Part shown: in pieces, positions 1-13,800 of the stretch | Numbering within the stretch: position 1 is the stretch's first letter | Layout: every line of letters starts with the position of its first letter | Assembly: GCF_964355755.1 (NCBI RefSeq) | Contig: NC_092670.1 | Span: 11,219,201 to 11,283,200, forward strand | From: Antedon mediterranea | Taxonomy: Eukaryota; Echinodermata; Crinoidea; Comatulida; Antedonidae | DNA length: 64,000 nucleotides | Direction of reading: 5' to 3' | Notes under the pieces: model-generated | Told to the model about the DNA's origin: nothing | The model's database searches: none | The model's input: only the letters and a program-made list of their open reading frames with translations | Translations under genes and position numbers: made by a program

Positions 1-412
1 TTTCTTTTCTTTCTTTTTTTCTTTTATTCAATTTTTCACACTTCAAAAATAATACAAGTTATGTTAAACAATGATAACAGGTATCATAGTAATAAAGATT
101 AAGGTAATCAAACTAATTTAAACAAAATATATAGAGATACTTGTACTTTAAAAAAAAACAAAGAAGTGTGAAAGGAGGTCAAATAAGTATGATACTTTAA
201 GCTTGACCCCCTAATAAGACTGCAGGTTACTGTACATGACAAAAACAGCACATGAAATATTTATATTTTCATTAAAAGGGTTTTATGGTTTTATTCTTTA
301 TAATTCATTCATTTAATCTTTTATTTTGGAATCTTGCAAAGTAATATAAATTAATTAAAAATAAACTACTAATTATTACTACTCATCTCAGGATTGGGTT
401 ATTGGTACAACC
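1..412. other. Left flank of FReD-1, duplicated non-coding DNA
   Basis: No gene is visible. From about 280 to 412 the sequence matches 15770-15905 almost base for base, so it is the left half of a duplicated block that precedes both FReD-1 and FReD-2. The first 270 bases are AT-rich with homopolymer runs and have no recognisable content. Confidence 0.7.
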
Positions 413-415
413 ATA

Positions 416-3400
416 TAGTACAGGAAAACTATGAAATATGGTTGAAAAAATTGCAACAGAATTTATTTCACCACAATGCATTTCTATAAGGTCCCTATAT
501 GAACATACTAAAAGTCTAAAAAAATCCAGGTAGGGGAAATAGGTTTTTTTAAATAAAATGGCCGCCAATGGCGAAAATTCCTAAAAAAGGACAAAAAAAC
601 ATAAATGATAGATCTAATTACCACTTTATAACAGTTTTTACAATGGTTTATATATTTCTTTACAATTTCGAAGATCTGACCTACAATAAACACATTTTAA
701 GTGCTGTTAATTAGAAAATGGCCGAAAAACAAATGTTTAAGTATCTAGATATATCCCTATTGTTATAATAATATATAAAACGCAGTCCTTCCTATATAAG
801 ACATAGGATTACGGTGTCTATTAATAAATCAGTTCATTCACATTTGTACTGTTATAACAATATATTACAACATTGGTGGTGCCAGTGGGGAGGGGTATAG
901 GGATGGGAGATCAAATGGGAAGGGTGAGGGAGTCTGTCCGTCCCCCCATCCCCTCTCCACAATTGGCTATTTTTTATGTAGACAATATGATGATATTTCC
1001 TAATATAAAACAATACCCCATTGAGTGCTGTTTCAAGGATTTTCATTTTTAAAAGTGAGTAAAACTACCCTTTACCGGTATAATATTATCGGCCCAGCCA
1101 ATTGATGCTGGCTGCGCTCTCCACCCTCCCCCCTCCCCCTCATCGGGAAAATCCTTGCGCCACAATCTATTACCGTATTTATTCGGATAAACGCTACATT
1201 TAGAAAAATCGAATAAATGCCCCCCTCCCCCTCCATAGGACATCATTTTGAATAACCTACGCCACCGCACCCCCTCCCCCGCTCCTATCGGACATCATTT
1301 TGAATTTATTTCCTCGAATGTACGCCCCGCCACATGCATATTATACACAATATTGTATTTTAACACATCTCTATTTGTAATAGAATTCACTGAATGGTGT
1401 TGTATTTGTTCATATCTAAAGGGTGTATTTATTTGATTATACACGTTTCCCACATTACACCCACAAAAATATACGCCTCTCCGAATAAACTCCTCACGAC
1501 GATTACACGCCCCCACTACCCTCCTTAAAAATCAACCACCAAGGGCATTTGTTTAAATAAATGCGGTAATTTCACTTTCATCTTGTCAGTATCTCATCCT
1601 CCATCTATTGGTGGGGAATTGAGCATGTGCTGATGCCGTGGCATTCTTAAAAAATAGTGGAGCAGCAGCAGTCCAAACCATATTTTCTGCAACGGCAATT
1701 CATTTTACTACAACCTTATTTATAGGTACATCTAATCAACTTTAATAGTTTCTCTGGTGCTGGTAGTCAATTTGTCATCAATACTTTCCATCCCCAGTCT
1801 GTGGGTTGAAGAGTATTTCCTATCCACTGCTATACCTGGTAATAAAGACTCACGAAATGAAATTTTGCAGCAAGGGAATAGATTTGCTTTTTGCAACTTT
1901 CTCAAAGTAAAAGAGGCTGTCTAAAGTCACCATTGACTTCCCTCCATAATATATAGGTACCAATGCCAAATTCCTGATGCAATGTTTTCTTTTTTTTTTG
2001 GAAACTGTTTGGTTTACAGAATTTGACATACAACTCCTACTGTGATGTGATGATTTTTAAGACCAACACCTTTTCCTAAACCAAATTTACTTACGGCCCA
2101 TAATTATAGCCATTAAACACAATAGTTTACTTTGCCTTCACATAACGTAACAAACATACATACATGGTACATAATAAGTGTCTTGAAATGTTGCTGTTTC
2201 GGGCCAAGAGGTTTGATGTAGCAAACAGTGGGCAGTGAGATGAAGGTTTCTGAGTAGCAGTGTGTATGGAGTCAATGGAGTAAAAGAGGGCTGCAGGAAA
2301 AGTATAAGATTTTTTTTTTTACCAAATGATGCATTGTCAATTTTGTGTATGACTGTCTCACATAGATGATGAAATAGTATATGTGAGGGAATGTGCACTG
2401 CTTCTTTATTGATGAATATGGTTGGTTTGACCCATGTGTTCTTTCCTCTTAAATTTATATTCTGTCACGGTTGCTTCATTTATTGATTTAATACTGTATG
2501 TTCTCGATGGGGGAGCACTGTGAATGCATGTAAAGTCTGTCCTTGGTGTGAAGCTCTGTAAAAATTAGTTTGCTTTTTATACATGGAATCCAGGGATATG
2601 ATACTACATCCCATCTATTTGGTATAGGAAAAGGTCTTAAAAAGTCTTAACACCTGGGCAGTAGTATGCTTACAAACTCTGTAAAACCAAACGTCTCCAA
2701 AAAAAAAAGAAACCATCGCATCAGAGGAATTGGTGGCATTGGTAGCTATACTGTATGGAGGAGGAATACGTTCTGGGAGAAAGTAGCAAAAAGCAAAACG
2801 GCACTTGAAATAAAGTCTATTCCCCCTACAACAAATGCTGCAAAATGTCATTCCCTGTGTGTATATTACCATGGTACAGCAGTGGATAGAAAGTACTCTT
2901 CAACCCACAGACTGGGGGATGGAAAGTTACAAATGGCGTGATGTGTCCATTGATGACAAATTTACCACCAGTACTACTGTTTGTGACGAATACCACGGCA
3001 TCAGCACATGCTTAATTCCTACCTATAGACAGAGGATGATAACTGGACAATAAAAATGAATGGATTAATAGATTCTAAAGATTGTATAATTCTATTGTTG
3101 TGACAGTACAAATGTAAATGAACTGTTTTATTAGACACCGTAGTCCTGCATTATAATGCATAGGACTACGTTGTCTATTATTATAACCGTGGTGATATCT
3201 TGATACTTAAATGTGTGTTTTTGTTGCTAAATAGCATTTAAATTAATATGTATATTGCAGTTTAAATGTTTGACACTAAGAAATATAAAAAGCATTATAA
3301 AAACTGCTATCAAGTGGTAATTAGATATAAAATATATGTTTTTTGTTCATTTTTAGACATTTTTCGCCATTGGCGGCCATTTTGTTTAAAAAAACCTATT

Positions 3401-3532
3401 TCCCCTACCTGGATTTTTCTAGACTTTTAGTATATTCATATAGGGACCTTATAGAAATGCATTGTGGTGAAAAAAATTCTGTTGCAATTTTTTCAACCTT
3501 TTACTGATTCTGAGCATATCTTTCCTGTACTA
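416..3532. mobile_element. 3.1-kb foldback-type transposon, non-autonomous
   Basis: Two inverted arms form the element. The outer arm 416-870 pairs with 3085-3532, and the inner arm 1591-2035 pairs with about 2655-3048. The ends read TAGTACAGG and CCTGTACTA. A 3-base ATA flanks both sides (413-415 and 3533-3535), consistent with a target duplication. The paralogous locus near 15,905 reads straight through without the element, which confirms both borders. The short reading frames inside show no transposase, so mobility would depend on enzyme supplied elsewhere. The long nested inverted repeats recall foldback elements; the superfamily is not identified. Confidence 0.75.
871..1590. other. Unpaired C-rich segment in the foldback left arm
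   Basis: The right arm has only about 60 bases at the position where the left arm has about 720, so this block is either an insertion in the left arm or a deletion from the right one. It contains several runs of C and CCCTCC and a duplicated phrase CATCATTTTGAAT (1242 and 1292). No protein or RNA gene is apparent. Confidence 0.5.
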
Positions 3533-3535
3533 ATA

Positions 3536-4240
3536 GAGCTACAACAATAGTATCCATGATACAACTCAACAATAGACTTTATTAACATTATCAGAAATCT
3601 GCTGAGAACTAAATAACTCTTTAGAAAAACCTACTCTTTGCATGACCTGCAATTCAATATTAGTGTGGATGAAAAACTTGTTTTGGTCCATAAAATAGTA
3701 AAAAAAGGTATCAAAGCCTATTTGCCTGTAAATTTTTTTTTTTTTAATGCTTTACTAATATTAAATATTAATTATTAATAATTTTTTCTCATAAGCAAAT
3801 AAATACAACAAAGAGAACTAGAAATGCATGAAGTTTTTCTGTGTTTTTTACCATTGATATTCATAACACTTGACCATATGATAACTGGGGATAGAGAAAC
3901 TAGTAGAAATAGACAGTAGCTGAGAACTCATTCACATTAATTAAAATCAAACTTATCATCCTGTCTTGAAAATGCCAATTACTAAAGTGTTTAATCTCAT
4001 GCACGAACAAATTAGCTAAACAAATTTAAAAAGCCAAACAAAGCTAAATTTGAGTGTTTACAAACAACAAATTACAAAATTGTTTCATCTCATTCACGAA
4101 TCAATTAGCTGAACAAATTATCAACAAACTTATATGACATTCAAATATTATTCAGTATACTGTAATTTGTAACATTGAGATTACATGAGAAATCCTATTA
4201 TAAACCTTTTAGTTGAAAGGGTGTGGTTAGAAAACATCTG
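3536..4240. repeat. Duplicated 5' flank of FReD-1
   Basis: Non-coding DNA aligning with 15905-16630 upstream of FReD-2 with scattered substitutions and indels. It shows that the genes were duplicated together with at least 1 kb of upstream DNA. No gene is seen within it. Confidence 0.75.
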
Positions 4241-4253
4241 TGTCGTTCTCCAA

Positions 4254-4348
4254 CCAATCTCCATAAAAGAGAAGTTTCCAAGCATGCAACCCAAGATAAT
4301 TGCTTCATGTTCTGTTGAGGTGTAAAACACATTGAAATACAGTATTTG
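4254..4348 (+). promoter_or_regulatory. FReD-1 core promoter and 5' untranslated exon
   Basis: CCAAT at 4254-4258 is followed by a TATA-like ATAAAAG at 4263-4269. Transcription would start near 4292. A good splice donor (GTAAGTATT) at 4348 would end a short non-coding first exon. The same arrangement is conserved at 16642-16746 before FReD-2. Conservation between paralogs supports the call; the start site itself is inferred. Confidence 0.55.
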
Positions 4349-4831
4349 TAAGTATTAAATTCTGTCAATTAGATTGATAGGGAAGTTGATGATGTCTAAA
4401 TTTCAATTAATTGTACAGCTTTATGCTTGAGATCCCTATAATTGTTTCATTTTTTTAAATTTATTTTACAATTTGATAGGACAAAGACATCAGCTCTAAG
4501 ATTGTGTTTGAAATATCTTTATTTTAATAGTTATTTACGCACAATATTTAAACAGTGTTGTCTAGTGTCTTTATTATTACTAGTGACTCCATTATAATAT
4601 ATGCTATAGTGACTCCATATTCCATGGTGACTCCATAGGCTAGTTACTCTATTATATAAGTGACTCCATAATAGTAACATGCATGTGGCTAGAACTTGGC
4701 GATTTCTAATACACTGCAAGGTGGTTAGGTGAAAATACTACTCTCTTGATACCTGTCCTTTGAATGCATACTTTTCTAATAGTTAAATGAAAATAACCTG
4801 TTGAGTGAGCTTTCAAGAAGTGTAACATAAA

Positions 4832-7800
4832 ATGAATTCCAGAGCATTCATGATTTGCTGTATGTTAGCTGTACTGGCTACATGTCATTCATGTCAGGAT
4901 GATGTATGTCTCCCTATTCCTCCAAGTAAGTAGAATATTTAAACCAAAAATAGGAGACGAAAAATATGATATTTAAAATAAGGTAAATTTATAAGGATAG
5001 TGCTTCTACACATTGACAAGACTACTTTGCTTCTTAAGTGACAACAATTAAAGTTTTCAGAAACTGTTCAAAAGAATTTGATGATTCTTTTGCAATTAAG
5101 ATTAAAAGCTATTTGTAAAAAACGAAAGTATAAAGAAACACATATATGAGATTTCAAATGGAAAAAACATGGAATTGAATTGGATCACAAACAAAATTTA
5201 CCTTATTTTAAAAATCTATGTAGTTACAGTTGAAATTGAACTATTGTATTTTCAAAACAAAAAGTATTGACAAAAGAAATTATTTGTAGGTGTTTTTGAA
5301 CCACCATAGAATAATTTCAAATAAAAGACAAAAATAATAAATAATTAAAAGTAAAAATGTTTAAACGGATGATTTTGTATTCTTCATTTCAATTTTATAT
5401 ATCAGTGATTGTATAACAAGATGAATTCTTTGTAATTTTAGAGTGTTTTATGAGGGACTGTGGTGACATTTTACGATATAATCCTTCTGCTGATAGTGGT
5501 GAATATGTTATACAGCCAGGAGATGGAGGATCACAGTTTACTGTGTACTGTGACATGAGGAAAGATGGAGGTTGGACAGTAAGTATAGGCATCTTTCAAA
5601 TATATCAGAAAATGTAAATCCAAAAGCCTTGCCACAGCTTCCTAATTAGTTACTAAAACAATATTACACAACAAGAATGCATGCATCATCACAATTACTG
5701 CCAGAGATAAATATGGACAGAAAACCCTGAATAGAGAACGATGGCGTAATTTGGGAGAAAAGGCTTGCCCAGCAGTAGGAGGTTACAGGCTGACAATGAT
5801 TGTAAAATAAGTATAATCAAATTGTAGAAACAAATTTAAAAAAAATTAAATTGTAAATATATTGACATACCTTAATGAGTAATATTACTGGTCAGGTTCT
5901 TAATTTATTTATTTATATTTACGCCAGTGATGGTCTTGCCATCACTGTTTTAGTAAGACTGTAGAGTATAGATTACTATCATTTCATTATCAGGTGATAC
6001 AGAGAAGACAAGATGGATCAGTTGATTTCTACCGTAATTGGTTGCAATACAAAGAGGGTTTTGGAAACGTGAACACCGAGTTCTGGCTTGGTAATGAACA
6101 GATCAACCGTATAACATCTGATGGCAGTTTTGAGCTTCTAATAGAGATGACTGACCACTTGGATGACATGAAGTTTGCAAGATATTCTCACTTTCGTATT
6201 GATACTGAGGACTCTAACTATGCTGTGAAAATCAGTGGGTACACAGGAACGGCAGGTTAGTACATTCAATCAATTTGTACACTAAAAAAACACATTTCAA
6301 GTAAACAAAGAATTAAAAGTATTACTTTTCTTTATAGGCCTCACCTTTGTACCTTGCCTTAAAAATACACACTGTGCACTTTTGTTGTTGTTGCATTTAT
6401 CATTTTTAGAGTATTAAAAACTGAATTTTCAAACCAATTATGACTACCTAATAATTGAGTTAAACTAGATGGTACGCTCGCTTGAAAACCACCTCTATTC
6501 GGGGCAAATCATAAATTTGATTTAATCGTCAAAAAATAGTAAATTATCTAACTCAACTTAATTAGTAGGCCTAATGGTTTTCAATTGTTTCTTGAGCCAA
6601 ATTCATACTTTAAGTCGGTTCCTACCCTACCCACCAAAGTTGTTCTGCGTTTAGGGCATGTGATGCACCGTAGGCCTATCCTCTACTGTTACAACGTTAC
6701 TCATGCCAGTGAGAAAAGGGTGATGATGTGGGTGGTTTAACTGCAATAATAAAGATTTATACATAACATACGGCTGAAAACGCTAGCTCATTCCATTTAA
6801 AAATAATCTATATCCAACCTCTGCAGCACATATTGCCTTTACGACGCCTGAGGGAATAGACACTTGTGGAACAGAGATTGGAATGTTCTATTCATCACAA
6901 AACAATACATTTGTATAAACGTATATTAAATCTATCAAAATAGTATTTTTTAAAGAAAATCGGCCTGTCTTCAACATTATGATGCTGTACTCGAGCTGTT
7001 TTCAGCCATTAAAAACAATTATCGTAGCAGAAGATAGGAAAATGCGAAGCATCCTCGTAATATTGTCTGCGGGTATTTTTCAAGAGGGACATCCATTAGA
7101 CAGTGTATACCACGATCAAAAAACACCCCTATTTGGGGCAAATCGTTGAACCTAAATTCGTTTTAATTGTCAATAACTAATTATCGAACTCAATTTAATT
7201 AGTAAACAGGGTTACATCAGGTGGTTAAAATCAGTACCGAAAGTACGAACCAACTTTATATACTGTACCATCGAGAAAACATTCTAGAAATAACACGCGA
7301 TTTACCGAATTTTGACCTTACGTAAATTTATATATAGATGATAAGAACATTTTTTTTTTTTATTTATTTATTCAGGTTTATACAATAAAAAACATGCAGC
7401 CCGAAGGCTGAAATTGTTGATTTACAAATATATATATATAAATATATGGAAACAGAAAAAAATACAAAAATTTATACAAAACATTAAAAAATTTGAAAAA
7501 ATCAGTTAAAAAAATAAAATTATGTTATGTTAAAAAGATTACAAAATTTATATACAAATGCATAGGCCAATATATGTAAATATTTATAACATAGTCATCT
7601 TCAGCGTGATCAGGTACTGTTTGAATTAAGGATTTTACTTATGGTAAGGGCAGGCGAAGTCTTAAGACGGTTAGTTCTGCAAACAGGTATATTAATTAGG
7701 GGTTTATCTACCGTGGTTGATCTAAGCTCTCTATTAATAATGCGGTAGTCGGGCAAAATAGTTCTGTACAATTCCGATTTCAAGAGCCTTTCTCCAAATT

Positions 7801-10800
7801 TTTGAATCAACGTCTCTCGTCTGGATGCGAGAGTGGTCATATCAGTAAGCTCAAGAGCTGAATCATACGTAAGGAAAGCGGGACCCAGAATAATACGTAA
7901 AACTCTCTTTTGCACTCTTTCAATGGTCGATATTTGGGCCTTATTGATGCTTCCATGCCACACAGGGCAGGCGTATTCTAAGATTGGGCGAATATAACAA
8001 ACATAAACGGATATCATATCATGAACTGGTACATTGGCCCTTCTAAGGATATATAACGTATACAACCTTTTGGATGCTCTTTTTACCATGTCACTGACAT
8101 TATTATCCCATTTCAAGTCATCCTGGATTATAAGTCCAAGGAGCTTCATATACGAAACAACAATAAGTTTTGTACCGCTAAGGTAATAATTAGGAGGGAG
8201 AATATTTCTTTTCAAAAAATTAACTCTCATGATATGACACTTAGAGGGTTTAGGGACCATGTGATTTGTATCACACCACTCAGTAAGGTCATCAAGACAA
8301 GATTGAAGTTTAGGGGCATTACCATGTTTAACATGAATGGATTAAACGGTTTAAACAAGCTTTGAACAGTAAATTTAGCATACCTTAATGTTCACAAATT
8401 TATATGTCTTCATCACAAGAATCCCATGTTGCATCTAGTTATGTACCAGCATTTATAAATAGTCACTGGAATATTGACTGGGACGTAATGACTCATACAT
8501 GGCCAATGTTCCAATTTAATTTTAAAGTACTACACCATATTTTAGATAGATTTGAGATACAAAAGATGTTAGCTTGCCAACGAAATGATTAAAAATGGAA
8601 CACTTACCACAAATGAAATAGAAAATGAGGAAAAAATGTTCAATAGTATTAAATCAAGTTCGGAAATGTTCACTGCACTGACTACGGTAGGTCAGGTATA
8701 ATGAAGTTTCCCTTTGGTACTGTAAAATAGCTATAAAAACAGTTGTGTTTAATAATTAATTCAATTTTAGTTGTGTGCAAACGCGACTCTACAGCTCACT
8801 CGGTTGGTCGGTAAACACTAACTCAAATTTGGGCATGCGACCGCAGCCATGTATGGCCTTGTTTTATTTACAAATCATGTATTATGTGAAAAATATAGAA
8901 AAAGAAAAACAGAAATTTGAAATTTATCTACGTTCAACTTAACAATATGATACCCAAAAATAAAAATGCAACATGATATCAAATCTGAAAAAAATTGGAC
9001 CAATATTAAAGAAAAGCTACTATATAAACAATCAACTAAAAATAACTAAAAATGGAATATAACAATTCTAAAAATGATATCAAAATATTCAATGGATTAG
9101 CTCTCACATTTCAATTTACTGTAGATAACCATAATAAAAGTACTTGCAGTCAAAGTAATAACAACTTGCCCATTTCATTATGGAATAACCCCTAAAGGTA
9201 AGACAATTATACTGCAGATTAACAAAATTATGTATTCTCAGATAGGCCTACTAAATCACATAACATCAGAATTTGTCATTAATACATAACTCTCACAACT
9301 TTGAAATACTCTATACCTTAAACTGTATAACCAATATGACTCATCTTCTAGTACCTCATAAATAGTTTTATTTGATAATGCATTTTAACAAATAACATAG
9401 TAAATAATAATAACATTTAAGAATGTTTTTATTTTAAATGTTGTAGTTACTAAACACTTTGGAAATTAGTTTTCGCTTCCATTGGTTTTTTTTAAATCAG
9501 TACATTTGTATTGAAAGTATATTTCAGTTAAAATATAAAAATAATATTAATGTTTTAGTAATGTCAATTTCATCATATTTATATAGTTGTATGTTGTATG
9601 TAATATGAATTAATATGGTTCATATGTTAAAAGGAAAAAATGTAAAATAATGAGTAAACATTGAATGAGCAACAAATTATAATTATAATATAGTAAAATA
9701 AATCAACCATATTGTATAATTTATAGAACTAGATGGTACGCTCGCTTCGCTGGCGTACCATCTAGGTCGTGCCCACAGATGGTTCTCGAATACACAGTAA
9801 TTTCAGCGTAACAAAACTGGCGATTTCAAATGTACGTACCGCAGGACTATAATACATTGTCGTTTACAGAAACGAATAAATAGACACGATGATTTATGTA
9901 GTCAACTAAAATTAGCACCCTGGGAATTACTTCCGAAGGAGAAACTTATCACAAAATGAGTCCAAATTTTTGATTTGGACTCATTTAAAGAAACCCAATT
10001 TGTGTTTTGTATGTAACATTAGGGTTGAGGGATGGGAAAGCGGATAGGTACAAAGAGGAACAATTTTTAAATATATTCTTTATCCACTCAGTAACGAAAT
10101 ATTTTTTTCATGTTTTATAGGCCTATAAATAATATACCTCTAAATAAAGTAAAACATTTGCGATTTAATACTTTGTTAAAACTGTCACTGTCATAATCGA
10201 TTGAAAAATATCAAAGTACATGTCACGATACACCACTACGACGTTTATATTATTGGTAATTATTAATTAATACAAACGTTGAGAAGGAACTGTCATTATA
10301 AAGTTTATTTGTATATAATAATGTGTTTATATATCAGTAGAGCCTAACCACAATCTCTTAGTAATAAAGTTTATTTGTATATATTTTTATATTACATCTA
10401 ACAGTATGAACATTCACAGTAAGAAATGTTCGATTCAAATGATGACCAAAAATAGTTAATAGGTATTTACTGTATTGTCAAAGTATTGCAAGTTTATTCT
10501 CAAAGGGCCCATATATTTACCTACCGTATGTGTTAAACCAAGGGCTTATAAATTTACCTACTTGTGTTAAACCAAACTCTGGGATGTTCCATTCATCGCA
10601 AATCAATACATTTGTATAATCGTATATTAAATCTATCAAAATAGTATTTTTTTAAGAAAATCGGCCTGTCTTCAACATTATGATGCTGTACTCTAGCTGT
10701 TCAACCAGTTTTCAGCTATTAAAAACAATTATCGTAGGAGGAGATAGGAAAATGCGAAGCCTCCTCGCATTTTTGTGGCGGGTATTTTTCAAGATGGACA

Positions 10801-13800
10801 TCCATTAGACAGTGTATACCACGATCGGAAAACACCCCTATTTGGGGCAAATCGTTGAACCTAAATTCGTTTTAATCGTCAATAACTAATTACCTAACTC
10901 AATTTAATTAGTAAACAGGGTTATGTCAGATGGTTAAAATCAGTACCGAAAGTATGAACCAACTTTATATACCATCGAGTAAAAATTCTATAAATTAACC
11001 GAGATTTATCGAATTTTGCCCTTACGTAAATTTATATATAGATAAAAGAAGACAAGAACCCTATTTTTGGAAAAAAAATTTTTTATGATTTAAAAAAATA
11101 AAAAAATCCCCTAAAACAGGATGTGAATCTCAAAAAGCATAAATAAATCAAAACACTCATTAGGTATGCATCATTTTACATAGCATATATTAATTTTTAA
11201 CATGTTTAAATAAAACAAGTGTATTAAAAAAACTGCATGTATGCAGTAAACTGGGCAATTAATTCCATAATATAATAACAATTTTGTCAAAATTAAAAAC
11301 ACGTCAAATATGTTTATTATTGATATCATTTCATAGGTTATATAATTTAATATTATAAAAAAAATATTATTTTTATGAAATACTTGTGATTTCTCATATA
11401 ATTTTGTTTAAAAACGAGTATAAATTATTGAATATTTGACAATAAATATCGATTTAAGGATTAGGAACTATATTTCTTTTACTTAATAACATCATTCAAT
11501 TTCTTTTTACAATATATAACAAAGGATAAATATTGCTATTGATAAAAAAAAATTTTTTTTTTATTGATCATATATTTTTTATAATTAATTTTTGTTTGGG
11601 GTAATATATCTTGTACGTCCGACACAAAAATATTACATTTTTTCCGTCTACTTTTAACCAAATACAAAGGTTTTGCCAAAGTTATGTTTTAAAGGTAAAT
11701 ATGTATATTGAGTACATTTATACTAGTTTGTGTTTTCTACTTAATTACACTATTTAAGAAAACTGTACGTCCGACACAACAGTACACACTACTGCACACT
11801 ACACACTATTTGTGCATTTAACAATGCATGATATAGCCCCAAAAGCACATGATATGTGCATGTTAAAAACTTTTGACCAATCAAATGCAAGTAAATATTG
11901 CTGATCACATTTTGACCAATCACTGTGAGAAAAACAAGTATACTTTACTAGTCTACAAACTTCAGTGGGAAAACAGACGCATTTGTTAAAACATTCAGTA
12001 CAGAAATTAATTGAAGCAGATAATATTATTGTAGCCTAATTCAGGTAAGATTTCTATGATAGACTTTATTATATTAAAAACAATAAAATAACCTAAATAT
12101 TTATTTAGTATTTTACGAGATTATAACATTAAATAAAACAAAATAATATCAATAAGTTTATAAACATTCATACGAAGTCAGGATAAAATGGTCATGAATT
12201 AGATTATTTATTTAAAGGCTTACATGAAATAGTTTATTTACTTTTTAAAATAAATTGAATTTTATTTAATTTAAACCAGTTGTATTTAATTTTTATTTAT
12301 AGGACACAAGCATCATGGTGCTTACCAACAAAGAAAGGCAAGCACGGAAGCATGCTCGGCAAAAACAAGACCCAGATAAATATAGACAGATCCTTGAAAA
12401 GGACAGAGTGCGAAAAGCTAAGAGCAGAGCTGCTGCAAAGGCAAGAATGAGTCAACACAATTGGAAAGCTTATCGAGCTGCAGAGAATGCACGCATATCT
12501 GCTTACAGGAAAGGAAAGAAGGAGCAAGGAAGGCCTGCTCAACCAGAGGGAGAAAATAATATAAAACCATACAAGTCTGCTCAATCAATGGGACGAGCTG
12601 TGCAAAAAGTTCGTACCTCGTTACCTTTCTCACCTAACATGAAAAGGGCGGTTGCTGCAGTGGTTGCTACAGAGGTTGGTTTAACTATAATTGAGCCAAG
12701 GCCATCTAAACAAGGAAGACCTGTTTTAGATACCACTATAAGGGAGAAAGTGATTGAATTCTACCTGAAGGATGACATATCTTGGCAGGCTCCTGGAAGA
12801 AAGGATAGAGTAATAATCAGAACAAAAGATAAAAGTGGAAAAAAACTAAAAACCATTTACCAAGCTCGATACATGTTAATGTCTTTAAGAGAGGCACATG
12901 ACCTATTTTGTATAGGTAATGGAAAGGTAATAGGCATAACTAAATTCTGTGATCTGAGGCCCAGGTATGTAAAGCTATTTGACAGCATACCACATAATGT
13001 GTGCGTGTGCAGCTACCATGAGATGATGTGCGCCTAATTTTACTTGCCTTGAAACCAGTAACAAACCTACCAGACAGCACATCATTGTTCACAGACATGA
13101 TTGTATGTAGCAAGGAATCAAAGGCTTGCATGATACAGAAATGCCAAGATTGTGTCAACAAAATTGAGCTTTTTGCACCCTCAGAAGAAGCATTGGATGT
13201 GTTGGTGAAATATCATCAGTGGCAAAATCTTAGTGGTGAAGGTGTTGATAAAGTTGAGATAATGGCAAGTATTGGGGATATCTTTGCAGAATTAAAGAGG
13301 CAGCTCAACCCGTTTCTTATCCATTCCTACATTAAGCAATCCCAGGCTGCTTGTATGGAATGTCTAAAAACAAATGTTGATGGTAAGAATGTTCTTCTCC
13401 AAGTTGACTTCTCAGAAAATGCCAGTCTGATCAACCAAAATGAAATCCAATCTGCACATTGGAATCATGGTCAAGCAACACTGTTCACAGCTCATGCCTG
13501 GATCAACTCTAACACAAGTGAAAGTGTAATCATCTCGGATGACCTAGACCACACAAAGATTAGTGTACATGCTTTCATGTCACTGATCCTCACCAAGATC
13601 AAGAAAAAATACCCAACAATTGAAAACATGAATGTTTTTTCTGATGGAGCTGGAGCCCACTTCAAACAACGATTTCTTTTTTCTAATCTATTTAATTGGG
13701 AAAAATTGTTTAATATTAATTTAAAGTGGAATTTTTTTGCCACTTCCCATGGGAAGGGCGTAGTAGATGGACATGGTGGTACCGTCAAACGTTCAGTTTG

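Noticed and set aside
2138-2941. Short frames inside the foldback element
   Set aside because: None resembles a transposase, and the region is an inverted repeat, so the frames mirror each other.
5994-6260. Stand-alone short fibrinogen-like gene
   Set aside because: It is an internal exon of FReD-1, preceded by an acceptor and opening with GTG as a Val codon. The same applies to 20331-20592 and 32302-32563.
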